The position numbers and the translations under genes are program-made. The notes beneath the pieces were generated by a model. That model ran no database searches. It saw nothing but the letters and a program-made list of their open reading frames with translations, and had not been told where the DNA came from. Below are positions 34,987 to 47,205 of a stretch of 64,000 nucleotides of DNA, one piece after another; positions within the stretch are counted from its first letter, which is position 1, and the number at the start of each line of letters is the position of its first letter. Source of the DNA: Geosiphon pyriformis (lineage: Eukaryota; Glomeromycota; Glomeromycetes; Archaeosporales; Geosiphonaceae); contig JAAOMT010000470.1 in NCBI GenBank assembly GCA_016748015.1, positions 62,001-126,000 on the forward strand, given 5' to 3'.

Positions 34987-35611
34987 TATAAGTAAAAGAC
35001 CAAATATTTTTAATCATATTAAGTTGAGCAATTTCTTGATACAATAACTTATATTGATAATTAATATAACTTTGACTATCAATAAAATAAAAAATTTTCA
35101 GACATTGGACTATTACTAAAATTTCATTATTTTTTTTACCATTTGTTGCTGAATGTCAAGCTACTTTTGGTGCAAGATTTGAAGACATGATTTTTTTCCA
35201 TAGTGGTGAGAAAACATCGAATAATTGGATTATATTAAAGGTCCAAAGGTCATTATTATCTGTTGTATTGTTTATCAAAAAGTTTATCATCTTAGTTTTT
35301 CTATCATATAAATAAAAACTAAGAAGTGAAAGAGAAAAATAATTTAGAGAAAAGAATTGAATAAGAGTTCGACATTTTTGTGATTGAACTGAGTTAAACT
35401 TACGTTTTATTAATTAACGTAGCAAAATAGCAACTTTAGAAGTTTAAAATAAAGTTATGTTATATTAAAATGATTAATCTTGTGAAAATTGATTTTAAAC
35501 AAAGAAGATGAGCCATCATTGATATGATACATCAACACTCTTGGCTGCCAAACTTATAATTAATAAAATCATCCATATCTTTACAAAAATTATGGAAAAT
35601 TTTTTAAACAT

Positions 35612-37119
35612 TATGAAGAATTTTTTTAATTATTATATAAGCTAAATGTAAATGGAAATAGTTTCAAATTCAAGCTAAAAGTGTGAATTAAACCCTTTTA
35701 TAAAAAAATTATAACTATGATTTAAATTTATATTAGTAATGATAATTAATATAGACTTGAAAAAATCTGACATGTTCATCTAGATTGTTTAAATATGTAG
35801 AGATTATCTGGAATTAAAATGTCCATGTGTTTTTTTAATTTATTGAAAGTTCTGAAAATGCACAATCCTCAATTATATTATTTTAACAGGCAAAGATTGT
35901 CTAGAACTCAAACATGAGTCGCTGTAAAAATCTGAATGCATAATCCAGTTCTAAGGTTGCAGATGGTAATCATAACCCTCAGTTGCTTCCAAAAAATATT
36001 TTTTATGTCAAAACATGAAAGCTAAATATCTTTTATTAGTGATAATTTTAATAATATGTTTAAGGTAAACCTTATCTTGAATTTCATGAGTTGATAATAC
36101 TGATTTAATTAAACCATTATTTAGAAACTGTTTTATGAATTAATCTGCCAACTAATTAATCTCAAGCAAAAAAATAAAAAGCTTTCCGGTATATATCACA
36201 TTTTGGAAACCAGAAACAACTGATTTAGCCTTATTTTCTGCTCTATCAAAATGACACAAATATGACCTCTTGGGAGCTTTTCTATTTGCTCCTCAAATGA
36301 ATTGTGTATTCCAATGGTTATCTAAGAGTGTTAAAAATAAAGAAAATCGAATTTTATTTATATATTTATTGTTTTGGGATATTTTTAATTTGTATTTTGC
36401 TTTTTAAGATTTTAAAAATTATTTGTATACGATAAATATGCTTATCGTTATCATTGTTTAGAACTATTTTATAATAAAAAAATCTTATCATTATATAGAT
36501 ATTAATATTAATTCCAGAATAATTATAGATTATATGGAATTTTTGAAGATTTAAGGGTCTTTTGTTTCAATTCGTAAAATTGCAGTTAATTTTCACCAGT
36601 TCTAAAATCAAAACAAACCACATTTTTGCACTAAATAACAAAACTATGGAAAACAAAAACCAAAATTCGAACTATTTGGCAATGTTCAGAACTACACTAT
36701 TTAGGCCTGCGAACATGCAACTCGAAATATATGCTGAAAATCTATCCGTAATTTTTAATCCACTTGGTTCTAGCATGGTTAATATTATTCAAATTTTAAT
36801 AGTTAATTTGATTTGAGGATTATGAGACTGGTAAAAAAGAATAAGCATCTTAAGTTTATTAAATTCATCAAAATATATTTTAAAATTTTAAATTAGATAA
36901 AATTTTTAAATTTATAAAAAAAAGCAAAGCTCTTTCGAATTTTCGAAACAATATTTCAAAATTTACATTTAAATTTAAAAATTATGATAAAGTAAGTTTA
37001 ATAAAATATTATTATAAAAATACTTGTAATTTATGTGATATTTTTAGTTAAAAACATTTATGTAATTGTTAATATAGATAGTATAGATAGAAAAATAAAT
37101 ATGTAAAGTTGTTAAGCTC
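35612..37119. other. Intergenic, nothing recognised
   Basis: About 40 bases upstream of the pseudogene start still resemble the Kelch gene promoter side. The rest, including an 84-codon open frame at 36,562-36,816, has no recognisable domain or second exon. Confidence 0.45.
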
Positions 37120-37138
37120 AGATGTGTATAAGAGACAG
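37120..37138 (+). other. Tn5/Nextera mosaic-end sequence (assembly artefact)
   Basis: AGATGTGTATAAGAGACAG is an exact match to the 19-bp Tn5 mosaic end used in tagmentation sequencing libraries. It is not expected in a fungal genome, and it lies 340 bp left of an N gap. It most likely is untrimmed adapter at a read or contig join, so the junction here may be chimeric. Confidence 0.93.
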
Positions 37139-37479
37139 ATATTAAGAGCTATATTTTTATAGTAAAAAATCCAAGGTATTTATCTTTGCTGATAGTTGTT
37201 ATTTATAGTTTTAAATAGATTGAATATTTAATAACTTTTTTTCATTAAGGTAATAGTTTTACATTTGTTTTTTTTTACATTGGTTCTGAATTGATATCAT
37301 AGTTAATATCACATTAACTACTTTTCATGAGTTAAATTTGAATCAAGAAATTTATATTCTAAAATGCAAAAATGAGATTAAAGCAAAAAATATAATGCTA
37401 CTAATAGTTTGAAAAGTATTTTTAATATAATTTCTTTTAAATAATCCGAATTCCAATTAGGGTCAATAAAAAAACAATT

Positions 37480-38175
37480 NNNNNNNNNNNNNNNNNNNNN
37501 NNNNNNNNNNNNNNNNNNNNNNNNNNNNNNNNNNNNNNNNNNNNNNNNNNNNNNNNNNNNNNNNNNNNNNNNNNNNNNNNNNNNNNNNNNNNNNNNNNNN
37601 NNNNNNNNNNNNNNNNNNNNNNNNNNNNNNNNNNNNNNNNNNNNNNNNNNNNNNNNNNNNNNNNNNNNNNNNNNNNNNNNNNNNNNNNNNNNNNNNNNNN
37701 NNNNNNNNNNNNNNNNNNNNNNNNNNNNNNNNNNNNNNNNNNNNNNNNNNNNNNNNNNNNNNNNNNNNNNNNNNNNNNNNNNNNNNNNNNNNNNNNNNNN
37801 NNNNNNNNNNNNNNNNNNNNNNNNNNNNNNNNNNNNNNNNNNNNNNNNNNNNNNNNNNNNNNNNNNNNNNNNNNNNNNNNNNNNNNNNNNNNNNNNNNNN
37901 NNNNNNNNNNNNNNNNNNNNNNNNNNNNNNNNNNNNNNNNNNNNNNNNNNNNNNNNNNNNNNNNNNNNNNNNNNNNNNNNNNNNNNNNNNNNNNNNNNNN
38001 NNNNNNNNNNNNNNNNNNNNNNNNNNNNNNNNNNNNNNNNNNNNNNNNNNNNNNNNNNNNNNNNNNNNNNNNNNNNNNNNNNNNNNNNNNNNNNNNNNNN
38101 NNNNNNNNNNNNNNNNNNNNNNNNNNNNNNNNNNNNNNNNNNNNNNNNNNNNNNNNNNNNNNNNNNNNNNNNNNN
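37480..38175. other. Assembly gap of 696 N
   Basis: Run of N. It removes the 3' part of the BTB gene. The two long open frames that cross it (277 and 402 codons) are artefacts of reading N as sense codons. Confidence 0.99.
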
Positions 38176-39055
38176 GATCTTCATATAAAGTTCCAGGTAA
38201 AATTCTCGCAAATGGTTTTACTTTGTGATAAAAGTCAACTGAAGATATGTTAAAGAAGCGGATTAAAGGTAGAAGTCTTTCAATGGATTCCTTAATGGTG
38301 TTAAATTTTTCATCTGTCCAGTTAAAAACGTTTTTCATCTGAATATTGTTATCCAATTTAGCAGCTCCCCATTCCACAATCTTTTCCCATATTTCAGATT
38401 CTTCTATATTTAGATCATCCCGCTTTAAAATTGAGGAAAGTGCATTTTCACTAAGGGAGGTAAAATCTTGCGAGTTGAAGACTATAGCTGGATTGTTAGC
38501 AGCTATTTCGGTGCAGAATTTTTGTAACTTTTTGAAAGAATCATGCATGAATGAAGTTTTCTGCAAAGTGGCGAAATTTTTTTCTAGCTCTTTTGCATGG
38601 TGTTTAATTAAATAGTCTTCAAGGGGATCAATGAGATTCTCTAGAATAAGCTCGTCAGCGGTAACAAGCAATTCTAAAATGGTAGATACTCCATGTTTAT
38701 CAAGAGAGATTTCGCCGTTATAAATATATCTGTGCAGGAAAATAAAACATATGAATTTATGTTTGTCAAAATACTTTAAAGCAAATAAACACCCTTACCT
38801 GAGAATTATTTTAAAAATTTTAGGTGAAATGTTAGGTTTATCAAAGATAATGGTATTGTTTTCCCTTTTAACCCAATTACTAGAGAGTGCTACAGTAAAA
38901 TACGGTGATCTTGCTGCTAAAATTTGCGAATGAGCAAGGAAAGTTCTGCTATTAGGCGCTTCTCCAACAACAATCTTAACATCAGAGAAATTCTGGCTAT
39001 CTAGTAAATTCCCGAAATCTTTGGATAAAGCGTGAAAGTGTTGTTGGGGTGACAT
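38176..39055 (-). CDS. BTB/BACK-domain protein, 3' end lost in gap
   Basis: Two exons: 39,055-38,799 and 38,730 to the gap, with a 68-bp GT-AG intron (38,798-38,731, GTAAGG...TGCACAG) that keeps frame (ILR-YIYNGE). Residues about 15-120 form a BTB/POZ fold (NFSDVKIVVGE, FLAHSQILAARSPYF, FKIILRYIYNGE, ILELLVTADELILENL). Residues about 125-235 are BACK-like (FCTEIAANNPAIVFNSQDF, LKRDDLNIEESEIWEKIVEW). The frame is still open at GTLYED when the gap starts. BTB proteins usually act as substrate adaptors of cullin-3 ubiquitin ligases. In arbuscular mycorrhizal fungi this arrangement is commonly followed by a TLDc domain, which would fit in the gap; that is inference. No frame damage seen. Confidence 0.88.
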
Positions 39056-40899
39056 TAGTAAAATATATAAAAAGCTTTGAAATATTAATATTTCGATCTG
39101 TAGTGTTTAAGCAAAGGCATTTTCACAAAATCAAATCAGCGCTGAATTTTATACTACATGTAAAATATGATCGACGGGTGATCTCATATAAGTTCTGCCA
39201 TATTAACTTTCAAATTTTTTTTCATTTTTAAACAAAAATTTAATAATATTAAAATATAATATAATAATCGAAATTTCAAAACAAATAAAACAAGATTAAA
39301 CAAAAAATTGTAATAAAAATTTTATTTAAATCGGGTGTTCACATTTTGTAGATATTATTATATTTTTGTTATTTTTATAACAACAATGGCCAATTAGTTT
39401 TTTCTATAATTTGGCAACTTACGAACAATTTAACAATATATATTGAGAGTTTGAGAACTTGCCACTAGTTTGGCTAAAATTTGTGTCATTGCTATTTTTA
39501 TTGCCAAATTATAGAATTGAATAAGTTTCTAAATACAATTTAACAAAATTGACTTTTGATTTAATAAATAATTATGCATGTATAGCTTTCACAATTTGTT
39601 TTAATAAAATTTAATAAAAATTTTATAAAATAAAAATGTTATGCCATTTAAATTCACATCATGCTTTAAAACTTTTATTAAATTAAAAAATAAGTATCTA
39701 TATATTATCAAAAAAAAGAAATTACTAATTATTCGAATAAAAATACATTTTAATTGAAGAAAAAATTACATACATAAAAGATAAAAATAACACCTCAATT
39801 AATTTGAACCAAAGTAATGCTTAATTTTTACACGATAAAAATTCTATTTAACGATTAATTTAATTTCTTAACTTTAAAGGAGTTTGATTTGATTTTGTGT
39901 TCTAAATACATTGCCAAACCCCAGAAAACGATTGAATTAAATTCATATAAGTAAATTTTAGTTTGAATAATAATATTTTTTTATTAAGTCCTACTCTCAA
40001 ATATATTATAAATACATGATGTATTTTATTTCATTAAAATTGAACCAAGAATTGATAAGATTTTAAAATTGCTAATTTTATCAGTGATTACGGAAAGATC
40101 AACAGATATTCTGACCAATAAAATCAGAGTAATACATAACACGTGATTACAATCACTCAAACCCGAATAATCATCATCTCCAAAGAACATCTGATAGAAA
40201 ATTCAGTTTGAAAAAACCTCACATTGTTCTAGATAGAAAAATATTGAAAGATAATGAAGAGAAAGATTGGAGGGGTAATAAAAAAAGATAATGAAAAAAA
40301 TAGGAAAAGAGGATTATTGGATAAAGAAGAAATATTCGAAAAGTGATGAGAAAAGAGATTAAGGTGATGATAATGCTAGCAGTGGGATAATAAAATTAAT
40401 TTAGAAGAAGAGACTAAAATTCAAGCTAAATTAATAGCAATCATATTCAATTTGGTATGGAATAAAAATTCAATATTTGAAAAAGAAAAAACATGGGCCT
40501 TATTTAACAAACACGACCAAAAATTAACATATTATGAAAAATATAGGCCAAACAGATCTTGGACAAAAGCAGTCAGTAATACTGCCAATATTAACTACAA
40601 GCAATATTGAATCTTTTTTTTACATGAAATTGATAGTAAATCAAATTCGGAAACTTGCCAAAAAGCCAACTAAATTAAACAAAAAATAAAGCGATTATGC
40701 AATGAATTAGAATAAACACAAAAAAGTATATTAGTAAATAAATACAACAAAAGCAAGCAATTTTTAAATATTTTCAAAAATTAAATAAATATTAATTTAA
40801 AAGTTTTAACAATAATGTTTATTAATGATAAAGTTTGTTATGCATAACAAATTAAATATTTGGAAAAAATTAAATAGCTAATAATATATTGCCAATATA
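39056..40899. other. Intergenic, possible N-terminal scrap of a transposase
   Basis: Upstream DNA of the BTB gene, then AT-rich sequence. From about 40,060 to 40,620 base composition is less extreme and short frames appear (e.g. TWALFNKHDQKLTYYEKY), which may be the N-terminal part of the DDE relic that follows. No motif is firm enough to name. Confidence 0.4.
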
Positions 40900-42130
40900 A
40901 TATTAAAGAAAAAACAAGAAAATAATTAGATTATTTAATAATAAAAATATGGCTGCACAGTGCAAAAAATGGTTAAGAACACAAAATTTTACTATTACTT
41001 CAACAAAATTTATTAATAATATAATAATTGCAAAAAAAATCTATTACAATTAGAACTCTATTATACTGGCTTAATAAATTAAGTTATAAATTCAACAATA
41101 TTACCAAAAATTTTTTTATAAGATTATAAAAGACTAAATTTTATTAAATATTAGTAAGAGCTTTACATCAAATATAATTAAAATTTTCTCTATTTTTTAA
41201 GATAAACAGAAAAAACATATATTAATAATATATGATGAATGCATATTTTATTTTAATAATAACAAAAAGAAATTAAATAAAAAATTGGTAATAATGCGAA
41301 AAAAATAGAAAATTAATTATGTTTAATAAATTTCTTACAAAATTAAATAGAAAATACAACTTAAACTTGCTAATATTTAAAATAATTTAACAATTTCAAA
41401 AAAAAGTATTGATATTTAAGCCAGAACAATATAATAAAGAATATTAAACTGTTAAAAAATTAATTAAACATTAAAACAAAAAGCAATTCCAATTTTTGAA
41501 ATGTTTTATCCAAATTATATGGGCATTTTTGTTTTAATAACAGTTCAAATTATGCGCCATACCAAAAAATGCTTCAATAGCACAACAAATAAGTCTTAAA
41601 CTTAGTAAAAAACCACCAAAAATACAGGATACATATTTTAAACCAAATAACTAATACTAATTAATAGTATTTTTATCAAATTATTCTAATAGAAAATTAA
41701 GAAAACAATCTAAAAGAATGCATTAAGTTTTATTTAAAAGAGAAAAATTACCAGTTAAAAAATTTTGACTGAATACAAAAAATGCAAATGTTTTAAAACA
41801 AGATTTTTTAGCACAAAAAGTACAATTGCAAAAGTAATTGAAAAAACAAGATACAAGTATATTTTTTATTCTAGATTTTATCGAAAAATACTAGAGAGCA
41901 GCCAAATATTGTGCCAGAGAAAATTGTGATTATTTATGGAGAAAATTGCAACAAATTGTATCTTAAAGTCTTAAATCTGTGCTTTTAATTACCATTAAAA
42001 AATTTGCTAAAAAAACTTGGTGTTATATAAATCTTTATAAAAAAAATTTGTGGTAAACTTGTGCAATATGCAGTTAAAATATTATATGTTCGAAATAATA
42101 CTAGCCAAATTGTTTGGAATATTAACTAAT
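40900..42130 (+). pseudogene. Decayed DDE-type transposase
   Basis: Recognisable order: AQCKKWLRTQNFTIT near 40,950, YDECIFYFNNNKKK at 41,228-41,270 (catalytic Asp in the family's HDExxFYAND block), AIPIFEMFYPNYMGIF and VLITVQIMRHTKKCF near 41,490-41,570 (family form FDNSSNHAAF), then RAAKYCARENCDYLWRKLQ at about 41,895-41,950 (family form WGAAKRYxRENCDYS) and ITIKKFAKKTWCYINLYKK. The set matches a DDE transposase family abundant in basidiomycetes and mycorrhizal fungi. Terminal repeats were not found. Stops and frame changes throughout. Confidence 0.68.
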
Positions 42131-43204
42131 TTGCAATTAAACTTATTTTTTTATTGTATTTAATAAAATATATTCAAAACATAAAAAATAACAATTTGAT
42201 ACATTTGAAAACTAAAAGTCTCTGAAAAACAGTTTTCAACTTATTATATAAAAAAATCTACTAAATATAATTGATTAATTAAAGATTTATATTAATACAA
42301 ATATATGTATTAATTTTAATATACTTGTAATTATTTATTTTATACTTTTTTAAAATATATTATATATATTTAAAAATAACAATTTATATAACTTTTTTTT
42401 ATGTTATTGTTATCAGTTAAAGTAATAAACTAACAGATAGCAAAAAAAACAAGTATTATATAGTGAGAAATTAATTAACTAAATTTTTTTCTAGTTATAA
42501 TTTCATTATTTTAAATTATTTTTCATAATTAAATATTTTTATATTTAATTAGCTATCTAATTAATTATATTTTTTTACTTATATTATAAATTAGAGTATT
42601 CAATATTATTTAATATAAATTTTTTAATTTGATCAAAATTAATAATAAAATAACAAAATATACCATTTAAAAAATATAATATAAAAGATATCTAATGATA
42701 ACAATAGAAAGTTTTTTAAAAGTACAAAAGTAATAAAAAAACAAAATTTAATTTTTAAAACATAAAAACCATTTTTAAAATATATAATTTATATTAATAT
42801 TTTTTTAAAAGTCTTATAAAACAATTAAGTTTGTGGATAAAAAAGTTTTTTTTTTTTTACCAAATGTGTTGCTTTTTAAATTTTGACATTATCTGTTTAT
42901 TTTAAATATTAAAAGATAAATTATAATAATTACAATATGTGAAAAACGATAAATTATTTATGTTCAATAAGAAAATTAAAATTTTTATTTATATGGAAGC
43001 TAATTCTCTTGTTTCTTGTTATTTAACTAGTGACTATGTTGTTTGAATGTGGAACCAAATCAAGTCGAGTAGCTAAATTAAAATTTTAATATTATTGACC
43101 TCATTACCAAGCCCGTTAAGGGAATAAATTTATAGAGAAATGTTTTATGTTAAAAAACGACTTGATCGAAAATAATTTTGTATACAATTAAGTATGAAAA
43201 TGCT
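42131..43204. other. AT-rich DNA, nothing recognised
   Basis: No coding signal. A short motif TAACAGATAGCAAAAAA at 42,431 recurs at 52,586, possibly from a shared old repeat. Confidence 0.4.
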
Positions 43205-44690
43205 CATTTATTTTAAAAGTATCTGAAATATAAATTGTGGAATTTTCTCAATGAAAAAATTACAAGCACTATCCTAAAAGATTAAATCTTCACATTTTTT
43301 TTGTTATTTTCCATAAGTATGATGTCAACTTTAATGTCGACTAGAATTAATGTGAAAAATGACTGCAAAATTATTACGCTAAATTATTAATATTTAAATA
43401 TCATTATTTAAAATAATAATAATTGCTGTAATATAACTATGAAAAGATATATAAAATATTTTGAGATCATTCTTTGTAATCATAGCAATTGTAATTAACT
43501 TGAATTTATTTTCTTCCAAGAATTAGCTAACTAATAATAATAATAATAGATAGCATTTGATTTCATAAAAATTATATGCCAAAGATCAAAATACATTCAC
43601 TCATTTTGCTAAATTTCTTTCAACTGGAATGATTAAAGCTAATTAATCTTCAAGTATCTCAAAAATTCACTCTTTCTTGATTAAAGCGCAAATAGTAGCT
43701 TAAATTATTTTAAGCAAATGAGTGAATGAATGAATCAACATATAATTAATCTTTAAAAATTAAAGTTCTCAGAAAGCCAAAAGTGAAAAAGATGTATCTG
43801 TTTTAAATTGCCAGATATTGCTACAGATTTCCCAATGGCTTCTTTATACTCTGAATCATTTACAAATTATTGTCGAGGACAAAAAAATTTTTTATTCGGT
43901 TGATTTGAATATGCTTTCTATTACTGTTCTACTATAACGGCTTTTTTTATCCAAATCCACAAGACTATTGTTTTTGGATGATGAGATTGTATTGGAATAA
44001 GTAATGTTTATTTCGTGCAGCCCCAATAGTATTATCATGTTATGATAAGCAGAATTAAAATTTCGATAAAAAAGCATTTTCATATCCAGTGTCTGTTCAA
44101 ATAAAAAATTAATAATTAACATAAAAATCTACCAAAAACAACATTCTATTAAATTTTACTTTGTTTTGAGAGATGTAGTATATTTTTGAAATATATTGTA
44201 ACATAGTTCTCCTCTAATGCAACAGCAAAGAAAGTATTATTTGATAAGATAATCTATAAAAAATTTGGTCACATTACTTTATATTTGTTATTTCCTTATT
44301 ATCTGATCTCTTAGTTAAAGTCAATTTTCTACTATAAGGCGGTGAAAGTGTAAAATTTGACTGATAAAATTCTGTTTTTAATATTGCTCCACTTTGGAGA
44401 AAATCATATTCCAAATTCTCTTTTCGTTTGCAATAAAGAATAATATTTAACCCAAGTCATTCGCTTGTTATAATTTTCAAATTATTTGCATCATATTGAT
44501 CGAGTAGAAAATGAGAGCCAAAATGAGCTGTTTCTGGCTCCCAAAATGGGACATTTACTCAATATATTGTCATGTTTGTACAAAAAAATTATTAACAATT
44601 TATCCACATTCAAAGCCTTCTTCAATTGTGGGAAATCCGAATTGCAATTTTGATTTATTGAACTCTTACTAATTGAGATAAAAAAACCCA
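43205..44690 (-). pseudogene. Decayed copy of the large membrane-protein gene
   Basis: Colinear on the minus strand with the copy at 57,316-60,648. 44,690-44,500 corresponds to about 59,900-59,740 (HYLL-region), 44,140-43,780 to 59,280-58,890, 43,720-43,600 to 58,640-58,540, and 43,300-43,205 to 57,650-57,572. The N-terminal exon part and most of the membrane exons are missing. Similarity also runs upstream of the start, to about 44,880, so the duplication included the promoter side. Stops in all frames. It contains 43,892-44,122 and 44,491-44,691, which look like small ORFs but are not in the ancestral frame. Confidence 0.78.
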
Positions 44691-45194
44691 TAACAAAATA
44701 AATAATAGTGTAATGATTAAAAAAACGGTTGAAAAAAAAGGTACTTTTCTTTGAATCTTTTATTATGGGAAATCTTAAAGTCTAAAATATATTTAAGACT
44801 ACATCCATATAATCCTGGCTATTTTTTAAATGAAAAAGATCGCTATCAAATTTCAAAATATTGATTACCCTTGAATATTACCTTTTGAAGTTATCTAGGG
44901 CCCGGGTTAGAATTTATGAAAATTGGCCAAATTAATTAGATTGAATCAATCAACTAACTAAAAATGGAAATATAACTGTTTGATATTAACATTAAAGGAT
45001 TAAATCCAGTCCACCCTCAATTTAGATATAATTTTAACCATTCAAACATTTTCTAAGGTGAAAATATTAAAAATAATAATTATTCATTTTAGTTATTTAA
45101 AACAATTGTTTTTATTTATATTTAAAAAAATTGAATATCAATATTTATTACAAAATAAAAATAAAAAAAATTTATGCTCATTTCTAATAAATTA

Positions 45195-46165
45195 TATAGA
45201 GTGGGTGACAAAAAACTTAAAGTCCATGTGATAAGCTTCATTTCTATTATTTCCAAAGTGGCATCTTTCTTTACAATTCACATTAAAAATGAATTTGTAG
45301 GTTAAATAATGTAGCAAGCAAAAGCTGATCTTTTCCTAAAGTGATGGTGAACGTTTTATTCCCAAAATCACTATGATATAATGGTCGTCATAAGAAAATT
45401 ACGGGGCATGTATCGAGAAAAGTAGATCTTTGTTTCTGCAAAAAATCGCTACTAAACTAGATACAGATGGAGTAGAAATTTCATATCGCACAATTGGCAA
45501 ACATTTAAAATCACTTGGATATAAATGAATTACTACGCCAAAGTTCAAAAGCAATATGGGCCAAATTCATTTTAAAAACCCCTTATTTTCGGATAAAACA
45601 GCATTTCCCGAAACACTATTGACCCTTAGTACAAGAGAAAACGGTCAATTCGTCCAAAGACCAAAAGATTGTACAAAAATATTTGCATGGGGGAGCTTTT
45701 GTATAAATAGAAAATCTAGCCTATATTGTTTTCAGCGTATCATGGATGCGAAGTTTTATATTGAAATTTTGTCTAACCATACAAATTAAGTAGCTAAGGC
45801 GTTTCTTGCAGAAAATGTACCCAAAGTTATTGAATGGCCGTTGTGTATTCCGATCTAAATTCTATTGAAAATCTTTGGAAAATGGTTAAACATGAAGTAG
45901 AAAAAACAAATGATGCAAAATATGAATGATTTAGAGCGATATATGGTTAAAGAATGGAGTTCTTTGCCAATCAATTAAGTAAATTCAATGTCACGGCGTT
46001 ACGAGTTGATTATCGAGAGTAAAGGCGAATAATTGCGCATTAAATTTTATATTCATAAAATAAGTGGCTTTTAGCCTTTCTAACAACATACGAATCCGTG
46101 TTTGATCTTGGTAGAACTGTGATCCTTTAATTTTTTGGATTTTTTTCGGTCCTTATATCTTTAAT
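45195..46165 (+). mobile_element. Tc1/mariner-type transposon relic
   Basis: A transposase remnant spans about 45,360-46,020. The helix-turn-helix part reads ISYRTIGKHLKSLGYK, the first catalytic block FSDKTAF (family form SDExxF, Glu to Lys), then DCTKIFAWGSFCINRKSSLY (mariner/Tc1 form VWGxxxxxG), a 77-codon open stretch at 45,556-45,789. The second Asp block (QDNDPKH in relatives) is deleted between 45,789 and 45,805. FLAENVPKVIEWP, then IENLWKMV-like and DLERYMVKEWSS, follow. Possible degenerate terminal repeats lie near 45,205 and 46,140 (CAAAAAACTTAAAG against CAAAAAATTAAAGG), too weak to fix the ends. Confidence 0.78.
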
Positions 46166-47205
46166 TTTTCCTTTTTATCTGATAAAACTAGATAAAAAAT
46201 GTTATTTTCAACGAGAAATATTTATTTATTCTATTTCAGTAACCGGGAAAACTAATTAAAATTAATTATATTTTCACTCGATTAAAGGTAATATCATTGC
46301 AAATTCTTCGCTCATTATTATTTTGTTGCCATTTTCAATACAAAATAAAGCTGCTTTTATATTTAAATTTAAATCATTTCTCATACTATTTAACAACTCC
46401 GAAAAAGATAATTGCTTGAACAAATTTATGAAATGACAGGGTTCTAAGATAGAAAAAATTATAGAAATATAGAAGAGCTCAAGATGTTTATATAACTAGC
46501 TCTAATTATCTTTTCATGGAATAGGAATATTATTTTAAATAAAAAATTAGCTTAATATAATTATGATGTTTTAAAATTTTATAAAGTAATATAAAATTAG
46601 TTAGAGAAAAGAAATATATATACAAGAAGCTTCTTTGGATTAATGAAATAGATGATAATAAAATACAAATAGAGGAGATTTTAATTTATATTCTATTTCA
46701 ATAAAAATATTAAGCTGACACATAGTTCTATAAAGTTTAAATTAAAGAGATTTCACTGGGTCTTTCTTTACAGTTTTCATCTATTGAATTACCTATCTTA
46801 CAATATAAACAATTAATTTTACAAAAATCAAATAATATAATTTAAAAACAGAAATTCTGACATATTAAATTCTGCTAAAAATATCTTTAAAACTAACCAA
46901 GCCAAAAGCTCACCTTTGCCGTCTTTTTTCAGTGTAAAAGAGAGAAAAATTGACGTTTAAAGATAATTCCGGACGATCTGTACCCGTTTAAGCAATCTAA
47001 AGAGGTATGTGGTTTCGGGGCGTTTCAGATTTCTTAAAGGTTTAACCGAGTTTAAATTAATATTGTTACAATAGTAAATAAATACAAATTTAAAAATAGA
47101 ATTAGCGTTTTTTTAAATTTTTTATAAAAGGTACTTAATTGCAAACTTTTAACTTAAAAGTTCAATTACATTCAACTAATATAATATTCAAAGAAATTTT
47201 TTATA
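46166..47205. other. Upstream region of the Kelch gene
   Basis: AT-rich with one patch of higher GC at 46,950-47,050. It contains the promoter of the Kelch gene by position. No defined element could be placed. Confidence 0.4.

Larger units (their letters stand above)
32806..35611 (-). pseudogene. Decayed Kelch-gene copy, split by a Tigger insertion
   Basis: The reverse complement matches the Kelch gene at 47,206-49,179 from its start codon (ATG at 35,611) through introns 1 and 2 and exon 3, to the end of exon 3 near 32,806. The match stops at 34,989 inside exon 3 (after TTTACTTATA) and resumes at 32,974 (TATTTCTAATTTG), the two sides of the Tigger element. About 150 bp of exon 3 is also deleted near 35,060. 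Differences are mostly G:C to A:T: in the first part of exon 3, five of six comparable CG sites are TG or CA. Gly-Gly Kelch motifs and splice-site frames are destroyed. The copy lies 12 kb from, and opposite in orientation to, the intact gene. Confidence 0.85.

Noticed and set aside
36562-36816. 84-codon open frame
   Set aside because: No domain, no paralogue in the window and no flanking exons; in DNA this AT-rich it may be chance.
37378-38671. Open frames of 277 and 402 codons across the gap
   Set aside because: Most of their length is N read as sense codons. Only the BTB exon right of the gap is real.
44889-44897. GGGCCCGGG, an unusually GC-rich 9-mer
   Set aside because: Isolated; no structure or motif around it.
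45195-46165. Exact terminal inverted repeats for the mariner relic
   Set aside because: The best candidates match at roughly 12-16 of 20 bases with no clear TA on both sides.
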